The position numbers were made by a program, and so were the translations under genes. A stretch of DNA of 64,000 nucleotides, taken from the NCBI RefSeq assembly GCF_901000735.1, contig NC_081541.1, positions 41,943,021 to 42,007,020 on the forward strand, in the 5' to 3' direction. The stretch is from Corylus avellana. Lineage: Eukaryota > Streptophyta > Magnoliopsida > Fagales > Betulaceae. Under the pieces are notes generated by a model. The model was given only the letters and a program-made list of their open reading frames with translations. It did not search any database and was not told the origin of the DNA. Positions 34,045 to 48,500 of the stretch are shown here, in pieces. Numbering within the stretch: the first letter of the stretch is position 1; each line of letters starts with the position of its first letter.

Positions 34045-35251
34045 TTGATTAATAGAGAATTTGCTTGTACCATTTTTTTTTATTAACATTCATATTGAAT
34101 AATAAGGATTTTTTTTTTGTTTGTAAAATTCCTTATCCTCGTAAAATATATATGTTTTATATGCTTTACAATCTTCAATACTATGCAAATGCACCACGAG
34201 TAAAATCAGCTGATTCTACTCCTACGTATTTAGTACTTTAATCTCATATTGATCATCTTAGCACTAAATTATCAACTAGATGTACTTCTGCCATTGCCTA
34301 ATTAAAATGAGATTATAAGTGTATGAGATCAATTTAACCCACAATCTTGAGGGTTCACTTGGACCAAACATTAGCTTTCACACCAGCTAGGTTAGGGCGA
34401 ACAATTAATTCTAAAGGATTTAGGAGAGAGTTCGCAAAATTTCTAGAAGAACTTGAAGGTAAGGTCAATCATTTGCAAAGGATTGAAGTTGTGATATATA
34501 TGCTATGTATGTATTCGATCATTAAGCAGCAGCCCCGGGCCCCGCATATAATTCTCAATAAAATCGTTTAGCTCTTTCAAATTTCTTGTACCAAAAAAGA
34601 TTTATGCTAGACATTAATCAAAACCAAATAAAATGAAAACCATAGCATATATAATTAATTAAAGAAGTGATATTAGTTGGACCAAGAGAGATTTTGGAAA
34701 TTTATTTAGATTTTAATTAGTTAAAAGTTTGAAATAAGGATATAAGAACAAATAAATAATAATAATAATAAAGAAATATTATCCAATACTAATCAAGTAA
34801 TTGATTGCTACTTGACACTTGAATTGGAACTTTGCAGGAATTTTTTGACGGATCTGGATATGATTAATCATCTCTTTTTACCTTTTAAAAAGCTGAGGGA
34901 CGACTAATCATGTAATAAAAATCTTATAAATATCACACGTTACGTTAATTTGTACAACTCTTTTTGCTTTTCCACACTCTACTGCACGATATTTTTAAAG
35001 AAACAAAATAAAAATCTTTGTTCTCTGACTGAAGAAGCCTTACACCCGTGACGTGGACTTGCAACTCCTCAAGGAAACCGTGTGACGTGGAGTCGCAACT
35101 CAAAGAAGAGAAACGCTTCCTGTGTCCGTTTTCGGAACCGTAAGAACAACCCAACCACCATTTTGGCCTCTTCCCACGCCTCTCTTCCCCAAATTCCACT
35201 ACTCTTGGACTCCGTTCAGCCTTCGATCTCACTCTCTCTGCCTCCCACGCT
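34045..35251. other. PG-B 3' flank and VAD1-like upstream region
   Basis: 34250-34812 is the paralogue of the PG-A 3' flank. From 34813 to 35251 is presumed promoter and 5' UTR of the GRAM gene, with a TATA-like TTATAAATATC at about 34924 and two TGACGTGG motifs. Confidence 0.5.
35049..35089. promoter_or_regulatory. Two TGACGTGG (ACGT-core) motifs before the VAD1-like gene
   Basis: GTGACGTGGA occurs twice, near 35049 and 35081, spaced about 32 bp (three helical turns) and 160-200 bp upstream of the ATG. TGACG/ACGTGG words are the core bound by TGA and other bZIP factors in plants. Occupancy is inference. Confidence 0.4.
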
Positions 35252-38200
35252 ATGGCGGCGGCCTCGGAGAATGCGGCGGGGATCGACGTGTCGGAGCCAA
35301 AGGACCCGTCGCCTTCCGGACTGGCCTCTGACGTGGTGTCTCAGTCCTCGTCGACCGCTCGACCTTCCTTCTCCGCCGACACACCTGATCGCAACGATCC
35401 CGCCAATTCCTCTCCTAATCTTTGTAAAGATGCCGAAGCTCAGGTACATCCTAATTCAATTCCACAAATATCTGTATGTATGTTTGGAATTTAGTTGAGT
35501 TAGTTCTTTGTTTGGTTTCCCAGAAACGGTCGGGAAAGGAAGGAAAAGTAAAATTCAACTTCTTTACTGTAATTACTTTAATATGAAAATTTGGTAGCGA
35601 GAGTTGAAGAATTTAGCTCAAGTAAGGATAACCTCTCTATAGTTGTAGTTGAACTGGGATTTCGCTTTAAGGGTTATTTCTTTATAACGATTTTATTGAA
35701 ATTCCTCCAACTGTTACGTAAAATATCGAGTCGGTAATTGGTCAAGTGTGTAAAAGAAAAGGCTCATTTAATCATGGATTGGAGAATATATCCAATTATA
35801 AGAGTAAGGAGAAGATGAAAAAGGTTTTTTTTTTTTTTTAAAGAAAGAAAAAAGAAGAAGAAGATCGGTGTATAGTAGAGTATAAGAAGCTGAAAGTATA
35901 GAAATGCAGGACTATCTAATTGCATGCCGTCTGCTCTCATATGGATAGTATTATTTCATGGCAACACCATGGTGACCTGTCCAGGTGGCAGGCCAATTGT
36001 AATTTTCTCATGGTTTTGGAAAAAAAATTGGTAGGGCAAGAAGATTTACTGGTCATTGGATTAGAGTTTTTACTATGACTAATGTGATGTGTGATGTACA
36101 GGCAAGTAAAATCCCTAGTTGCATTTTGGTGCTTGTATGCAGCAATTTGAAGGATGTTGTATGGTCATCGCCTTATTGTGAGTGACTTGAATTATGCATA
36201 TCGTGCACATTTAGTTTCTGGTTACACTTGATTAGTGCCAAGATAGTCAAAAGATGACTGGAACAGTCTTCTGTCAGGTTTTGTTTAGTAGATTTACTCT
36301 GAAAATTTATATATATTTAATTATAAAAAAAACGTTTATCTATTTGATCAATGAATCCTATTCAATTTATGACAAATTATTATTATTATTATTATTATTT
36401 AAAGTGACAAATTATCTTAATGTTGAAAAAGCTTTTGGGGGAGCTTCATAGAGTATTATGAAAATTGAATGTCAAACTCTCATTTCTCAATTTGGAATTT
36501 TTTTTGCTTATTTTATCCTTTTCACTGCATTGAGTCTTGTTTTTATGGTTGGTCCTAGTTTCCTATGCATAGAATGGTAAGTTCTGAGTGGCTCATTATA
36601 TTAATAGATATAGCTTCTTTGAAGAAGAAAAGGCATTAACTTTTAAGGGGTGGGACAAAAGCTTGAACTGAAATCAGTGTCTTGAGGGTTCAATCATGGG
36701 TGAGTTCTCCTAGTATTAAGTATGCATAAGGCACAAACTTTGAGGCACACACCCTGCTAGCATGTAGAGGCTCATATTTGGGCCAATACATAAAAATGTG
36801 AGCTGCAAATTTAATGTTTATAACTTTGTACAGCAGAAAAAACTTTTAATTTCTTATTTCTCTTATTAAAATTGCTTGGTGGCCTTGTGATGATTTCTAG
36901 ATTTTATCTTATTTATTATATTTTTAAATTTGAGTACCAAAAACACAATATGTTGTATCATATTGTCAAATACATTTAGGAGTCATATGTGAGTGAGAGC
37001 TTCTCTCTCCTCACCGTGAGTGCTGTTGGTGTATGAGGGAGTGTGTTGAAGCCTCTTGCCTAATGTGGTGGTGCCTTTGAAGAGAAATAAATGACTGAAG
37101 TTTTAAAGACATGAGAGGATAGTGGTGGAACTGAATACATTTTTCTTCAATACTTTTTACCATTGGACAATTGCTTTTGACTTCTTCAATATCTCTAGCT
37201 TTCATGTTTTTCTTGATCTTTCTTCTTCTTCGGGTTAGGTGTATTTCTTGTGCACTTACTATATACCTGGATTGCACCTTTGTTCTTTTTTAATGAATTT
37301 TTGTTTACTTATAATAAAAAAATAGCACTAAATTATGTTCGTGGGGTTCTCTCTACATGCCTATTGGATGGATGCCTTGGCATATTTGCTTATCTATGAC
37401 AATTAAGGATGTCAACTCGTAGATTGGAATATGACTGCTGTTGTGATTGCTCTTCCTAATAATTTGCATTAGGCTTGTTCTTCATCTGAGCAGATTCTCT
37501 TTATTACATAGAACTTAGATCCTACAAAGTTAGCTTATGCATTGTTATTATAGCTCTTAAACAGTATATATAGCTTCCAAGTTAGGAATGTATATGCTAT
37601 ACTAGTCAAAGTTCTCCTTTTTGTTTTTATATTGGATTTGGATTATTGGTTTACATAACAGTTTTGTGGATAATGAAATACTTCGAGAATGTTATTTGCT
37701 CACACCATTTAGCGTTATGCTTTTTTATTACAGTCTCCAGCCTCATTGAGGAGTGAAGAGTATCGACAATTGTTTCGTCTTCCACCAGATGAAGTGAGTG
37801 GCTTAAGGGTTTTGTGATTTCTTTTTGGAGTGAGTGATTCTTTTCAATGGTTTGTAGTTGATGGTCTCTTTGACTAGGGAGGTGTCCGTTGTTTCTCTCA
37901 TTTGACATGAAAATATTGACGTAGGGTTATATCTATGGATATTATTATAATTATTATTATGATATCATATACTACGTACAAGCATATACCATATAATTAA
38001 ATACCATATGATATATACATAAATTATGCATAATACTTGCTAAGGATATATGTTAATGGTACATAATATATGACATACTATATATGTATACATATACAAA
38101 TAATATTTATTTATATACACATATATACTATACATGCATGTTATACATAGATTTATATTATTGCATATAGTATATATAAACATAACTATATATATACTAT

Positions 38201-41200
38201 GTGCAATATATAATATAAATAAACCATTATAGAATATTTACACACACACACTATTCAAATGTATACCATATCAAGTATGTATGTGATAATCCTAATATAT
38301 ACATTTGAAACTATTCTAGTATATACAGTTGAAAAAGTGTTGTCAGCAGGGTTCATAGAAGAAACTTCACTTGGAAAACTGAAAAGTGTTTCTAAAAAGT
38401 ATAAAACTGAGAGAAGTGTTTTTAAAACATAAAAGAAACATAACAAAAAAACTAGAAACAAAACAGCTAGAGGCTGATCACTATGGGTGACACAATCACC
38501 ACCCTTTTATCGGAAGAGGGAGGTGGGTTTCCCCTTCCTCCTTTAGAGAGGGGCACATGGGGTGGATGACCTAGAGATGCGAAGGGGGTGGGTCCACTCC
38601 CTGCTCTCTGCGGGGTGGAAGACCCACGCCCGTGCATCCACGACAGGTGTGGGGGGAGTGGGTCTCCAAGCCCCCCCATTGAAAAGTATTTTTGTGTTTT
38701 TTTTTAAGTGTTTTATGGTTTGTTTTGAGAAGTGTTAGCTGTGGAGGGTTTGGAAAGTGTTATTGCAACTGATAAATGCTTCGCTGTGAAATAGTTAGAT
38801 GATTCAAGTTGATGGAGTAGGTAGGGGTAATGCCTAAAATAAGATGGGTAAAAATATCAAAATGTTAAAAAAGGTGGTGACAGAAACTGAGTTTAGATAA
38901 ATAAAATGATGAAAAAAATGCATGTGGCTAATTCTGCTAACTTAACAAGGATCCTGACTTAAGCTGAGTTGAGTTGTATTTAATTTAAGATAAAATATAA
39001 TTCAATCTAGTAGAGTAGTCCTAATTTTTAAAACTGTTGATTGTTCGGAAAATATTGTTCTCTATCTATCTATCTATCTATATGCATAATATGCACATAT
39101 TTTTGTCTGCTATCAAAACTATCTATATATGCACATATGTGTATATATTGATGTGTTGAAAATTTTGAATGCTCTCCTTTGTTTTATTATTTGAAGACAT
39201 GTTTAATTTTGTCACTTTTCTTCTTCTCATATAGGTCCTTGTCGAAGATTTTAATTGTGCTTTCCAGGAGAATATACTTATTCAGGTAATCTTAATCATT
39301 TTTTTGGTAGGCCTGTTAAGTTACCATCATTTATTTTTTGGTTGGCAGTGACATATGGGTTATCTACTGCCATTTGGGTTTTGTATATCCATATTATTTT
39401 GATAAATAATTCAATTCATGATATGCGCAGAGGGGCGCAACCCTAGTGCACATGATGTATACAAAGAGAGTCCCCTTAAATGCTAAAAGTAGAACAAAAA
39501 TTCATGAATTTGGAAAAATTGGAAGAAAGATAAATATTATACACCTCTGTCCAATTAAAAACCAATTTAACCAAGATGTTCTTGATCTCTTCCTTTGTCT
39601 TCTCGCGATCTTCAAAACATCTTGCATTTAGCTCTCTTCATGTGCTCTACATTGCGCACAATGGGGCTATCCTCCACGCATCTAGAATTGAATGACTACC
39701 CACCTGGCCTCTTCAACAATCTAACAAATGTACCACCCTTGCTGGCATAACCCATTGAACGCCAAAGAGTGTAAAGACCGCACTTCATAATTCTCTTGCC
39801 ACTTCGCAATGGAGAAGAAGATAATCAACAGATTCTCCACTCCTCTTACACATAAAATACCATTCCACCACTATTACTCTCCTCTTTCTCAGATTTTTCA
39901 AGGTCAAAATCTTATCAAGAGCTGCTATAAGCTCACTCTCAAAAGGACTTTAACTTTCCAAATACTCCTCGGTGGAAAAGAAGAACCCCTGAAGTAGATA
40001 ACTAGTGGCAAAATGACCTCACCTCAAACTTCTTCCTCTTTGAAGGTATCCACCAAATACAATCCTCATCACCTGGTCTCCATCGGAGTGAATTTAACGC
40101 ACCAAAAAATGCGAGCACCAAATCTACCTCCCAATCTTGTATAGATCTTACAAAAGAGACATTCCACTGAATAATACCATTGGAAATCTGCATGTTGTCC
40201 ACAACCCACTCTTCCTTACAACGAGCAATACTAAATAACCTCGAAAAAGCTTCCTTCAATGGCTGATCCCCACACAATACATCACGCCATAACCGAATCT
40301 TAGACCCATCTCCCACTTCATATTTGATAAATCTCGAGAAAACTCAACACCTCCTCCTAATATGTTTCCACACTCTAACATGCCCCGCTACATCCTTAGA
40401 ACACCGACCACTGCTCAAACTATCATATCTTGCTTCCACAACCAAACGCCATGACTCTTCGCTCTCCGTAGCATACCTCCATAACCATTTACCCAACAAA
40501 GCTTGATTAAACTTGATCAAGTTTCTAACCCCCAATCAACCATATTGCATAGGAAAACAAATTGTTGACACTAGATGGAATTTAAACTCCTTATTGATAC
40601 CTCCCCATAAAAAATCTCGTTGCAATTTCTCAGTCTTATTCACCACACGCAAAGGAATAGGAACAAAGATAAATAATATGTGGGTAAATTGGACAAAGTA
40701 CTCTTGATCAACGTCGACTTCCCTCCCTTCAACAAATATATCCTCTTCCAACCCACCAACCGCCTTTCAATTTTTTCTACAATACCCTTCCATATAGAAG
40801 CTAACCTGTATGGCTTTTGTATATCCATATTAAGTCCTTGATGGTAGGCATTTATTGTTTAATATTCTGTCGTTTTTCCTAACTTAATATTTATCTCTTG
40901 CAGGGTCATATGTACCTGTTTGTTCATTATATTTGCTTTTACTCTAACATATTCGGATTTGAGACGAAGGTAAGTTGATGAACCTATTCTTTAAACATTT
41001 GCTTGTAAACCAATTACTACATTCACCTGCTGGGTGTATATTTATTACACACGTATATGAAAGTTGTTGATGATCCTATCCCCTTAAAAAAATATTTTCT
41101 GGTCTCCCACCCCTCTGCCCCTTTTTCTTTCTATTAATTTTCTTTATGGACAGAAAATCAATAAACTTGGAATAGTTACATGGTCACTGAAAACAGATGT

Positions 41201-42552
41201 AAGAGAAAACTGTTTATGGAAGAAGCGTGCATGAAGATTCTGTTCTGTGGATGTTCTTTTTCCCTTAGAAGCTTCAGCTCATTCTCAACCTTACTAGCTT
41301 ATATCCTAATCGGGGTTGAAGAGATTTTTAAATTTCTCAGGAGGTTCATATTTCTGCTTTCATGTTCTTGAGTAAGACGATGAAAGGGGGATTAATTGCA
41401 AGTTTTTCTGTCTGTATGACCCTCTGTCTGTGTTTGTCTCCCTCGGTCTTTTAATTTAAGTGAATAGGCTATGTATCTTTGTATATAATAAACAAGAAGG
41501 GGGTTGGAAATCACATTAGAGCGACACCTGATACTGTTATTTTCCAGTCTCTTTTCCTTCTTTTTTTGGGAATAAAGGAAGAGGGGGGGTTGGTTAGCTT
41601 TCATATTCGAAGTGTTTGAAGGTCTTCATTCACACGCAGGGACATTAGACGCCCCCAACATGCCTTAAGTAAAACATCTTGAAATGGTCATACAAATGTT
41701 CTATATCTTCCTAGGTGCCTTTCTCATTCAGTGGTAAACCTTTTTTTTTTTTTGATAAGTAAAGTCATTCAGTGGTAAACCTTACCAAGATGAGTTGCCT
41801 CAATGAATTGTTATGCTTTTACTTGATGTCGATGTCGATTCATAACATCCTAGTGTTGAAGAAGATCCTAAGGGTTCGGTTATTTGCCCATTCATGTGGT
41901 ATGTGAGTTGGCTTTAGAACCTCGTGAGATAGTTTGGTTCCTATCTACCATTGGTGTTAAAAGGGGAACTGTGAGGAGCCAACCCTAGTTTGTGAGGACT
42001 GTGTTGGGTCAACTCACTTTAGAGATGCCCTTAGTTTCTTTGATGCGTGAGGATTGCCTGGTGTGCATGAGTAAGGGCCTTGGTCATCATTTCCTAAGCT
42101 TCAATACCCTTAGATTTAACCCAGCATGAAATCTTAGAATATAGCCCTCATGTTTAGAGATATGGTCCATGTGGATCATTACTTGATTTGAAACAGTATA
42201 TTGATCATTCTATTTTGGCATGTTTGTTCTTCTTTCACTAAAAAATGGGTATAAGATGACATTGTATTGAGGTGATACTTGCCAAGCTGAGGGACATAGT
42301 TCAGACTTTACTGTTTCAAAGGTTCTTGGTTGCTTTTCAAAGTCAGAAATTACAGTTAAACATAGCTATCAAGAATTCTGCAACCTTCAGTCAGTTTTCC
42401 ATTGTCAGGAGGGTTCCTTAAGTTGTCTAAGATCTAATTAGATATGCATGGTCCTCTTATTTAATAATTTTGTTGAGCATTTGTAGTTCAGGTTTCTCGT
42501 TTTACTCTTTCACATGGTCTACATTAAGTTAAAACTATCTAATATATATGTT

Positions 42553-42598
<46 letters not shown>

Positions 42599-45500
42599 GA
42601 ATTTATATATTGAGATTTATAGTGATGAGAAGTGTGATAAAAATTCTGGGATTTATGTTCATTAAGTTCGTTTTTCAAAGTTGGACTGTTATGCTAGATT
42701 CTTTTGAGATGAATCTGTACTTCATAAAGCAATTTATTTTATGATTTTTCATTTGACCATTAAGTTTTATTGAGTGCCTTTTTGTTTTTAATCTCGATTA
42801 CACAATTTACACCAAAATTTTGATGGGTAAATGTTTCAGAAAATAATCCCGTTACATGAGGTCACTAGTGTACGAAGGGCAAAGACAGCAGGGATCTTCC
42901 CTAATGCCATAGAAATTTTTGCTGGAAGCAAAAAGGTAATGATAAATGTAGAATATTATTTCTTTTGACTTTGACTTTGTAGCGATGATGGCTTAAAAAG
43001 TGTGGCCTGAAATTTGTCTTATTATCTTTGTCATTTTAGTAACAGCTGCAATATCTTAATCCACTTATTGATTTGGCAGTACTTCTTTGCATCCTTTCTG
43101 TCCCGTGATGAAGCTTTCAAGATCATAAATGATGGATGGTCGCAAACTAGTAATGGTGCCAAAGCAGCCACAGAACATCTGGTATTTTAATTATAACAGG
43201 TTTATTTGGTTCTAATAAACTACAACATGCTTGACTTATAATATTTTTTGAAAAAAGAAACTTCTCTTTATATTGTTCTTGTTATTGAAGATTTTTTTAC
43301 CTCTCACTGCACTGTTTTTTTTTTTTTCTTTGATAAGTAATGTTGTATATATCAAAAAGCGCAAATTTAAAAGGGCACAACCTTATTACACAGAAAGTAT
43401 AACAAAGAGCGCCTAAGAGCACCCAAAAAAGACCCTACACTCACAAGGAGCAAGCACCCACAAGAAACCCAAACAGACCCACCAAAACGACCCTAAAAAA
43501 CAAACACCCACAAGGGCTACATCCCAACAGAAAAACCCGAAAGGAAAAAAGGCTACAACACAAAATTCATGCCCTTAGTTGCGAAATCCCTAAATCCCTC
43601 TCGCTGCACTTTTTAGATTAGAATGTGTTTTTGTCTCCCTTTTTCTCTGTTTAGAGAATATTGTAAGTGGTCTTCCTGTCAGTGTCTTATGTGTAGTCCA
43701 ACATCCTGGATGAGCCATTCATGAGTTGATTGGTATAAACTTTTCAGTTGGACTAGAGGATGTTTTAATTTAGGAGCCTTGATATTTGTTTGAGAGCATT
43801 GACACAATTTGTATATGTGCTGCTGTGGTTATTAGTTTCTTGGTATGAAAGATGTGCGCTAGATTAAGAGAAAAAAAGTGATTGTTGCAGTAGATTTATG
43901 TCATATTACAAACAAGTTGTATTGTACTAGAACATTAGAAATAGATTGACTGTGAACTTGTTATTTAGGCATTCACTTATTTCGTCTTTGTTTTGACCAA
44001 TTAATTCCGGCACCTAGTCACGACGTCAAGCGCGTTTAAACACCCCAATTAGTTTAACATCATTGCATTGACTTCTTATTCTGTTCTCTAACGTCCTGAT
44101 TTTATCTTAGGAATCAATATCTGAATCAAGCAGCCCAGAGAATGGAGGGGCTCTAATTGAAAAGGATAGCACTAGACGTCCAGCCAATGAATTGGACTCT
44201 ACTGACAGGTATTTCCATGAACTATAATTATGAAATTTATGCGTGGATTTTTGTTTTCTTCGGTGGCTCACTTTGGTTTCACTGTATTTATGTGAATCAG
44301 GAATAAGGATGCTCCTGTATTAAATGATTCACTGCCTGTCAATATTGAAGTTGAGACGGTGGCAGCAACAGTTTCAGAGCAGCCAGATAACGTAGAGGTA
44401 GATGCTGAACCAGTTGTAAATTCTGAACCTTCATCTTCAAAAAAGACTTGGATATGGAAGCAGGAGAACTTTGATGCCCCCAAGAGTGAGTTTATTCTTC
44501 ACTGCTAGGATTGTTGCTTTGTTGCGTCACTTGCCCGATTGGAGCTCATTGTTTAAGTTATAGAATTCTATCATCATTCTATTATTGCGATATGTTTGCT
44601 ACTACTTTTCAGTTTAGGCTACAGTTTCTCAATCTCATATACCCGTCCAAAAGTTTGTCCTTGTGTTGCTCCATCCCTCTGTAAAACACATTGGCAAATG
44701 TTGCTTTTTTAGTAGTGTTGACTGGCCGAGAAGTACTAGTGGTTTATCTTCATCATTTCTGAAGTTTCTAGACCTCTTTACTTCTAGACTTTTTTTTTTT
44801 TTGTTTTTTCCCTAGCATTACAATATATTGCTTAGTAGTTAGTATATATAAAAAAAACCATTGACCACAAAAAGATAAAGCAGCTCATTACTACCTCCTA
44901 ACTTAGTTTCTGAACTTGGATCAAAGGGAGCTGGCTTGCTTTACTATCTAATTGGAAATGGAGTTAATTATTAGGATGTAATACTTATCAAATTTTTTTT
45001 TTATTAGAATGTAACTAGACCCAAAGCCTTTGATGTGACAATACATAATTGGCATAAACTATTTGGGGTCTGTCTGTGTCTTTGAATGACAGAGTTCATC
45101 ATGTATTTCACCAGCACATTTATATTTGGGGAAATTATGTATGTTGTAGAAGAAGTGAAACACGTAACTCACACGTGTTTTTGATTGCATGCACAACCAC
45201 CTACAATGGTGCTCGTGTATTGCTTATGAGCAAAATTTTTAAGACATTTAACTGAGTTTTTTTTAGTACTTTTGTTTCTTTTATGGGAGGTAATTTTGTT
45301 GTTATTATGCGCACAGTTGTAATCTATGTCATGATTTTGAGGTGCTTTATCTTATATGCAGTCCCAGAATGTTATACAAAGGTTGCAGAATCAAAGTTTC
45401 AGGTAGTGTTACATGTTATTTTTTCCGTTTGAAATTATCACATATGTTCTAATCCTTAAATTTCATTACCTTTAAGTTTCTTTGTACCAATTTATTGAGT

Positions 45501-48500
45501 TTGATTACCAATGGCATTTATAGCAAAGCTAATTTGAAGTTGACTCTAATTTATTAACTGCAGATAAAGGTAGAGGACTTCTTTAGTTTCTTTTTCTCAG
45601 ATGATTCTGTCAATTTCATTGAATTGTTTCATAAAAGATGCGGGGACAAAGGTAGCCTGCTCAGAACTCCTTGGGATTTATTTTGAATGTGCATCTTTTT
45701 AGTTCTCTTATTGAAGAATACTGAACAGATGTTTTTTCATTTGTTTACGTTGTGAAATTTATTATGCTTTTCAGACTTTAGCTGCAGTTCTTGGTATCCT
45801 CATGAAAAGTATGGGCATGCTCGTGACGTGTCATTTCAACATCCAATAAAAATCTACTTTGGTATGGCTGTGTATTTCAACTTTTTTGTTTCAAATTTCT
45901 TTTTACCTCATCAATTATGATTCATTAACATATTCTGCAAGCTATTTTGGTGTGTTTAATATTAACATCTCGTGTTGTCCTAAAGGTGCAAAATTCGGAA
46001 GCTGCCAAGAGATCCAGAAACTTCAAATTTATAGAAACAGGTACTTAATGTGTTTCATTATGTCAGAAAAAAAATCACCTTGAATTTGTTGTGCAGATAT
46101 CCTATTTTTCGTAGCTAAGAATTTTACATACTGCAACTTTTTCTGTGTTGCATATCATTCACGAAGCCATATTAATCTATATTTTTGCTTATCATAAAGA
46201 TATTTTATTAGCTAATTTGTTTGAAACTGCTCTGATTTGGAATATTCAGCTCTATAGCTATTTTAATAGCTTATTACGATCAGTACTATCATCTATATCA
46301 TTGTCATCTTCGTCTTTGTAATGAGCCTTGGATGGAGTTGGTGGTTGTGGTTGTTTTTGTGTTACTTAGAATGAGAATGAGCCACTTGTAACAAGATGAG
46401 CTGGTCATATTTGTATCTTGTCACTGCTGCTAGAATAAATGACGTAGAATAAGACCTGGCATATTCAATCAAGAGTGTTCTGCCAAGAGATTTGTCAAGG
46501 CAATTTTATCAAAACCCTGAGCATTTAGTGGAGTAAAAATACGAGGGTAGTATACATCCCCAAAATACTTAATGTAACGAATGATTAATATGGAACTGCT
46601 AGTGCTCTAATTCTTTTTGCTGAGTGACAATATATTTTTTGATAAGTAATGTTGTATATAAAAAAAGCGCAAAGTGGTGCAACCCTAGTTCACATGAAGT
46701 ATACAAGAAAACGCTTAACTGGAAAGAGAAGAGAGTAAGAAAGTGGGAAAAGCTAATAACTAGAGGAGCTAAATAAGCAGCTATCCAAGTAAAGAGAGAA
46801 TAAAAGAAGAAGGATAAGAGTTCCTCTAAAGTCCGATCTTTGTGAACTGGAATATGGTAAAAGGATCTAACACCGAATTCCCGTTTGCGAGACAAGATCC
46901 ACCGAAGCTTGTCCGCCCCTACCTATTCCCCCTAAAGCAGTACAAGAGGGAATAAAAGGAGGCTAGAACATCCACTTCCCAATCCTAAGTCAAACGAATA
47001 AAGCTGACATTCCACTTAAGGGAGTCACTCGAATAATCCATGTTCACAGCGACATGCACATCCTTCGTGCTAGCGATGTTATATAACACTATAACACTGG
47101 AAATGCTTCCTTGAGACATACCTAACAATATTATTAGTAGAAGTGGCTAGAGAGTGATTATTGATGTAATGTAAAGAATGTGAAAACATAATAATATTGG
47201 TAATATGTTAATATGAGGGCAAGCACATTCTGCATGTAGATGCAGTCTTGTCTTGGCTAAGGTAGATATACTGCCATTATCATAGTATTGGGTAGGGGTG
47301 TGTATTTGTTATGCTGAAATGATATGCAACTGCTAGTTCACTAATTCTCTTTGGTTCTTTTATTACTAATGCATATTTGTCATTTCTTTTATTTCCTTAA
47401 TCCGCGTGAATCTTGAGTGTTATTTATATGAGAACTTTATTTCAGTCCAAGATGGTGTGTCTTACCAATTTGTATATTATTTTTTGTTATATTCCTACTT
47501 TTACTTCTCCAGTCATTTGGTTATCGAGACATCACAAGAAATCAGTGACGTGCCTTATGCAGATTATTTTCGGGTTGAGGTATAAGCTATATCTGAGTTA
47601 TTTGGACATGTCTATCTTACATTTATGAATGATTTGGCTTTTATGTAGTTTATTAGCTGCATATCTTTTGTTAATATTTAATATTTTGATATAAAGAGTC
47701 AAGTAAGATATTAGAATAGTCTGTTTAAAGATGTAGAGAGGAGGTATTCCTTAGCCTTTGTAAATGAGCCCTAAGCATTCATTTCTGTTTTACCTTATAG
47801 CACATTCATTTCTTATTTTCTTTGTTACTACTACTATTAGTAAAACACTGAGATTGTTGAGTTGTATTAGTTATGTCATTCCTGGTCTGTAAAGTGCTGC
47901 ATGCCATTTATTTCTTGGGTTTTAGCAATCTACAATTTGAGTTTATTTCTTTATATGTTTATTTAATTTTTTTAAACCATTTGGTTCTGATCCATGCTTC
48001 TAGGAAATATGCATCACTTGTTAATTGATTTTATGGGAGCAGAACTTTGTGCTCCTAGGCCTATATCCAGAATAAAAAAATGGTTACCCCTGTTAGTTGT
48101 GTGGACAAAGCTGCTAAAAGCTTTAAGACACAGGCACCTTGCTCATTTAGCTTGGTTATCAATGTCTAATTGGCATTCTTCCTTAATATTGTATTCCTTT
48201 TGCCAACTAATCAAGTCATTCTTGTGGTCATTCTTATCTTTTTACTCTACTAAATGTTTACATAATCTATTGACACTGTAACTCAGTTTGTATAACTTTT
48301 TTCCTGGATCCAACATTAGGGGCTTTGGGATGTTGAGAGAGACACTGATAAATCGAAAGAACGCTGCATTTTGCGTATATATGTGAATGTGGCATTTTCC
48401 AAGAAAACTGTATTTAAAGGTCAGTCTTGCCGGTACTTTGTTTTGTTTTAGTTCAATCATGCTTTTTATGAGCATTGACAGAAAGGATCGCCCCTCCAAG

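Noticed and set aside
39404..40828. Minus-strand protein-coding gene inside VAD1-like intron 3
   Set aside because: Broken ORFs match L1 ORF2 text and an 18-bp target duplication bounds the segment, so it is a dead LINE.
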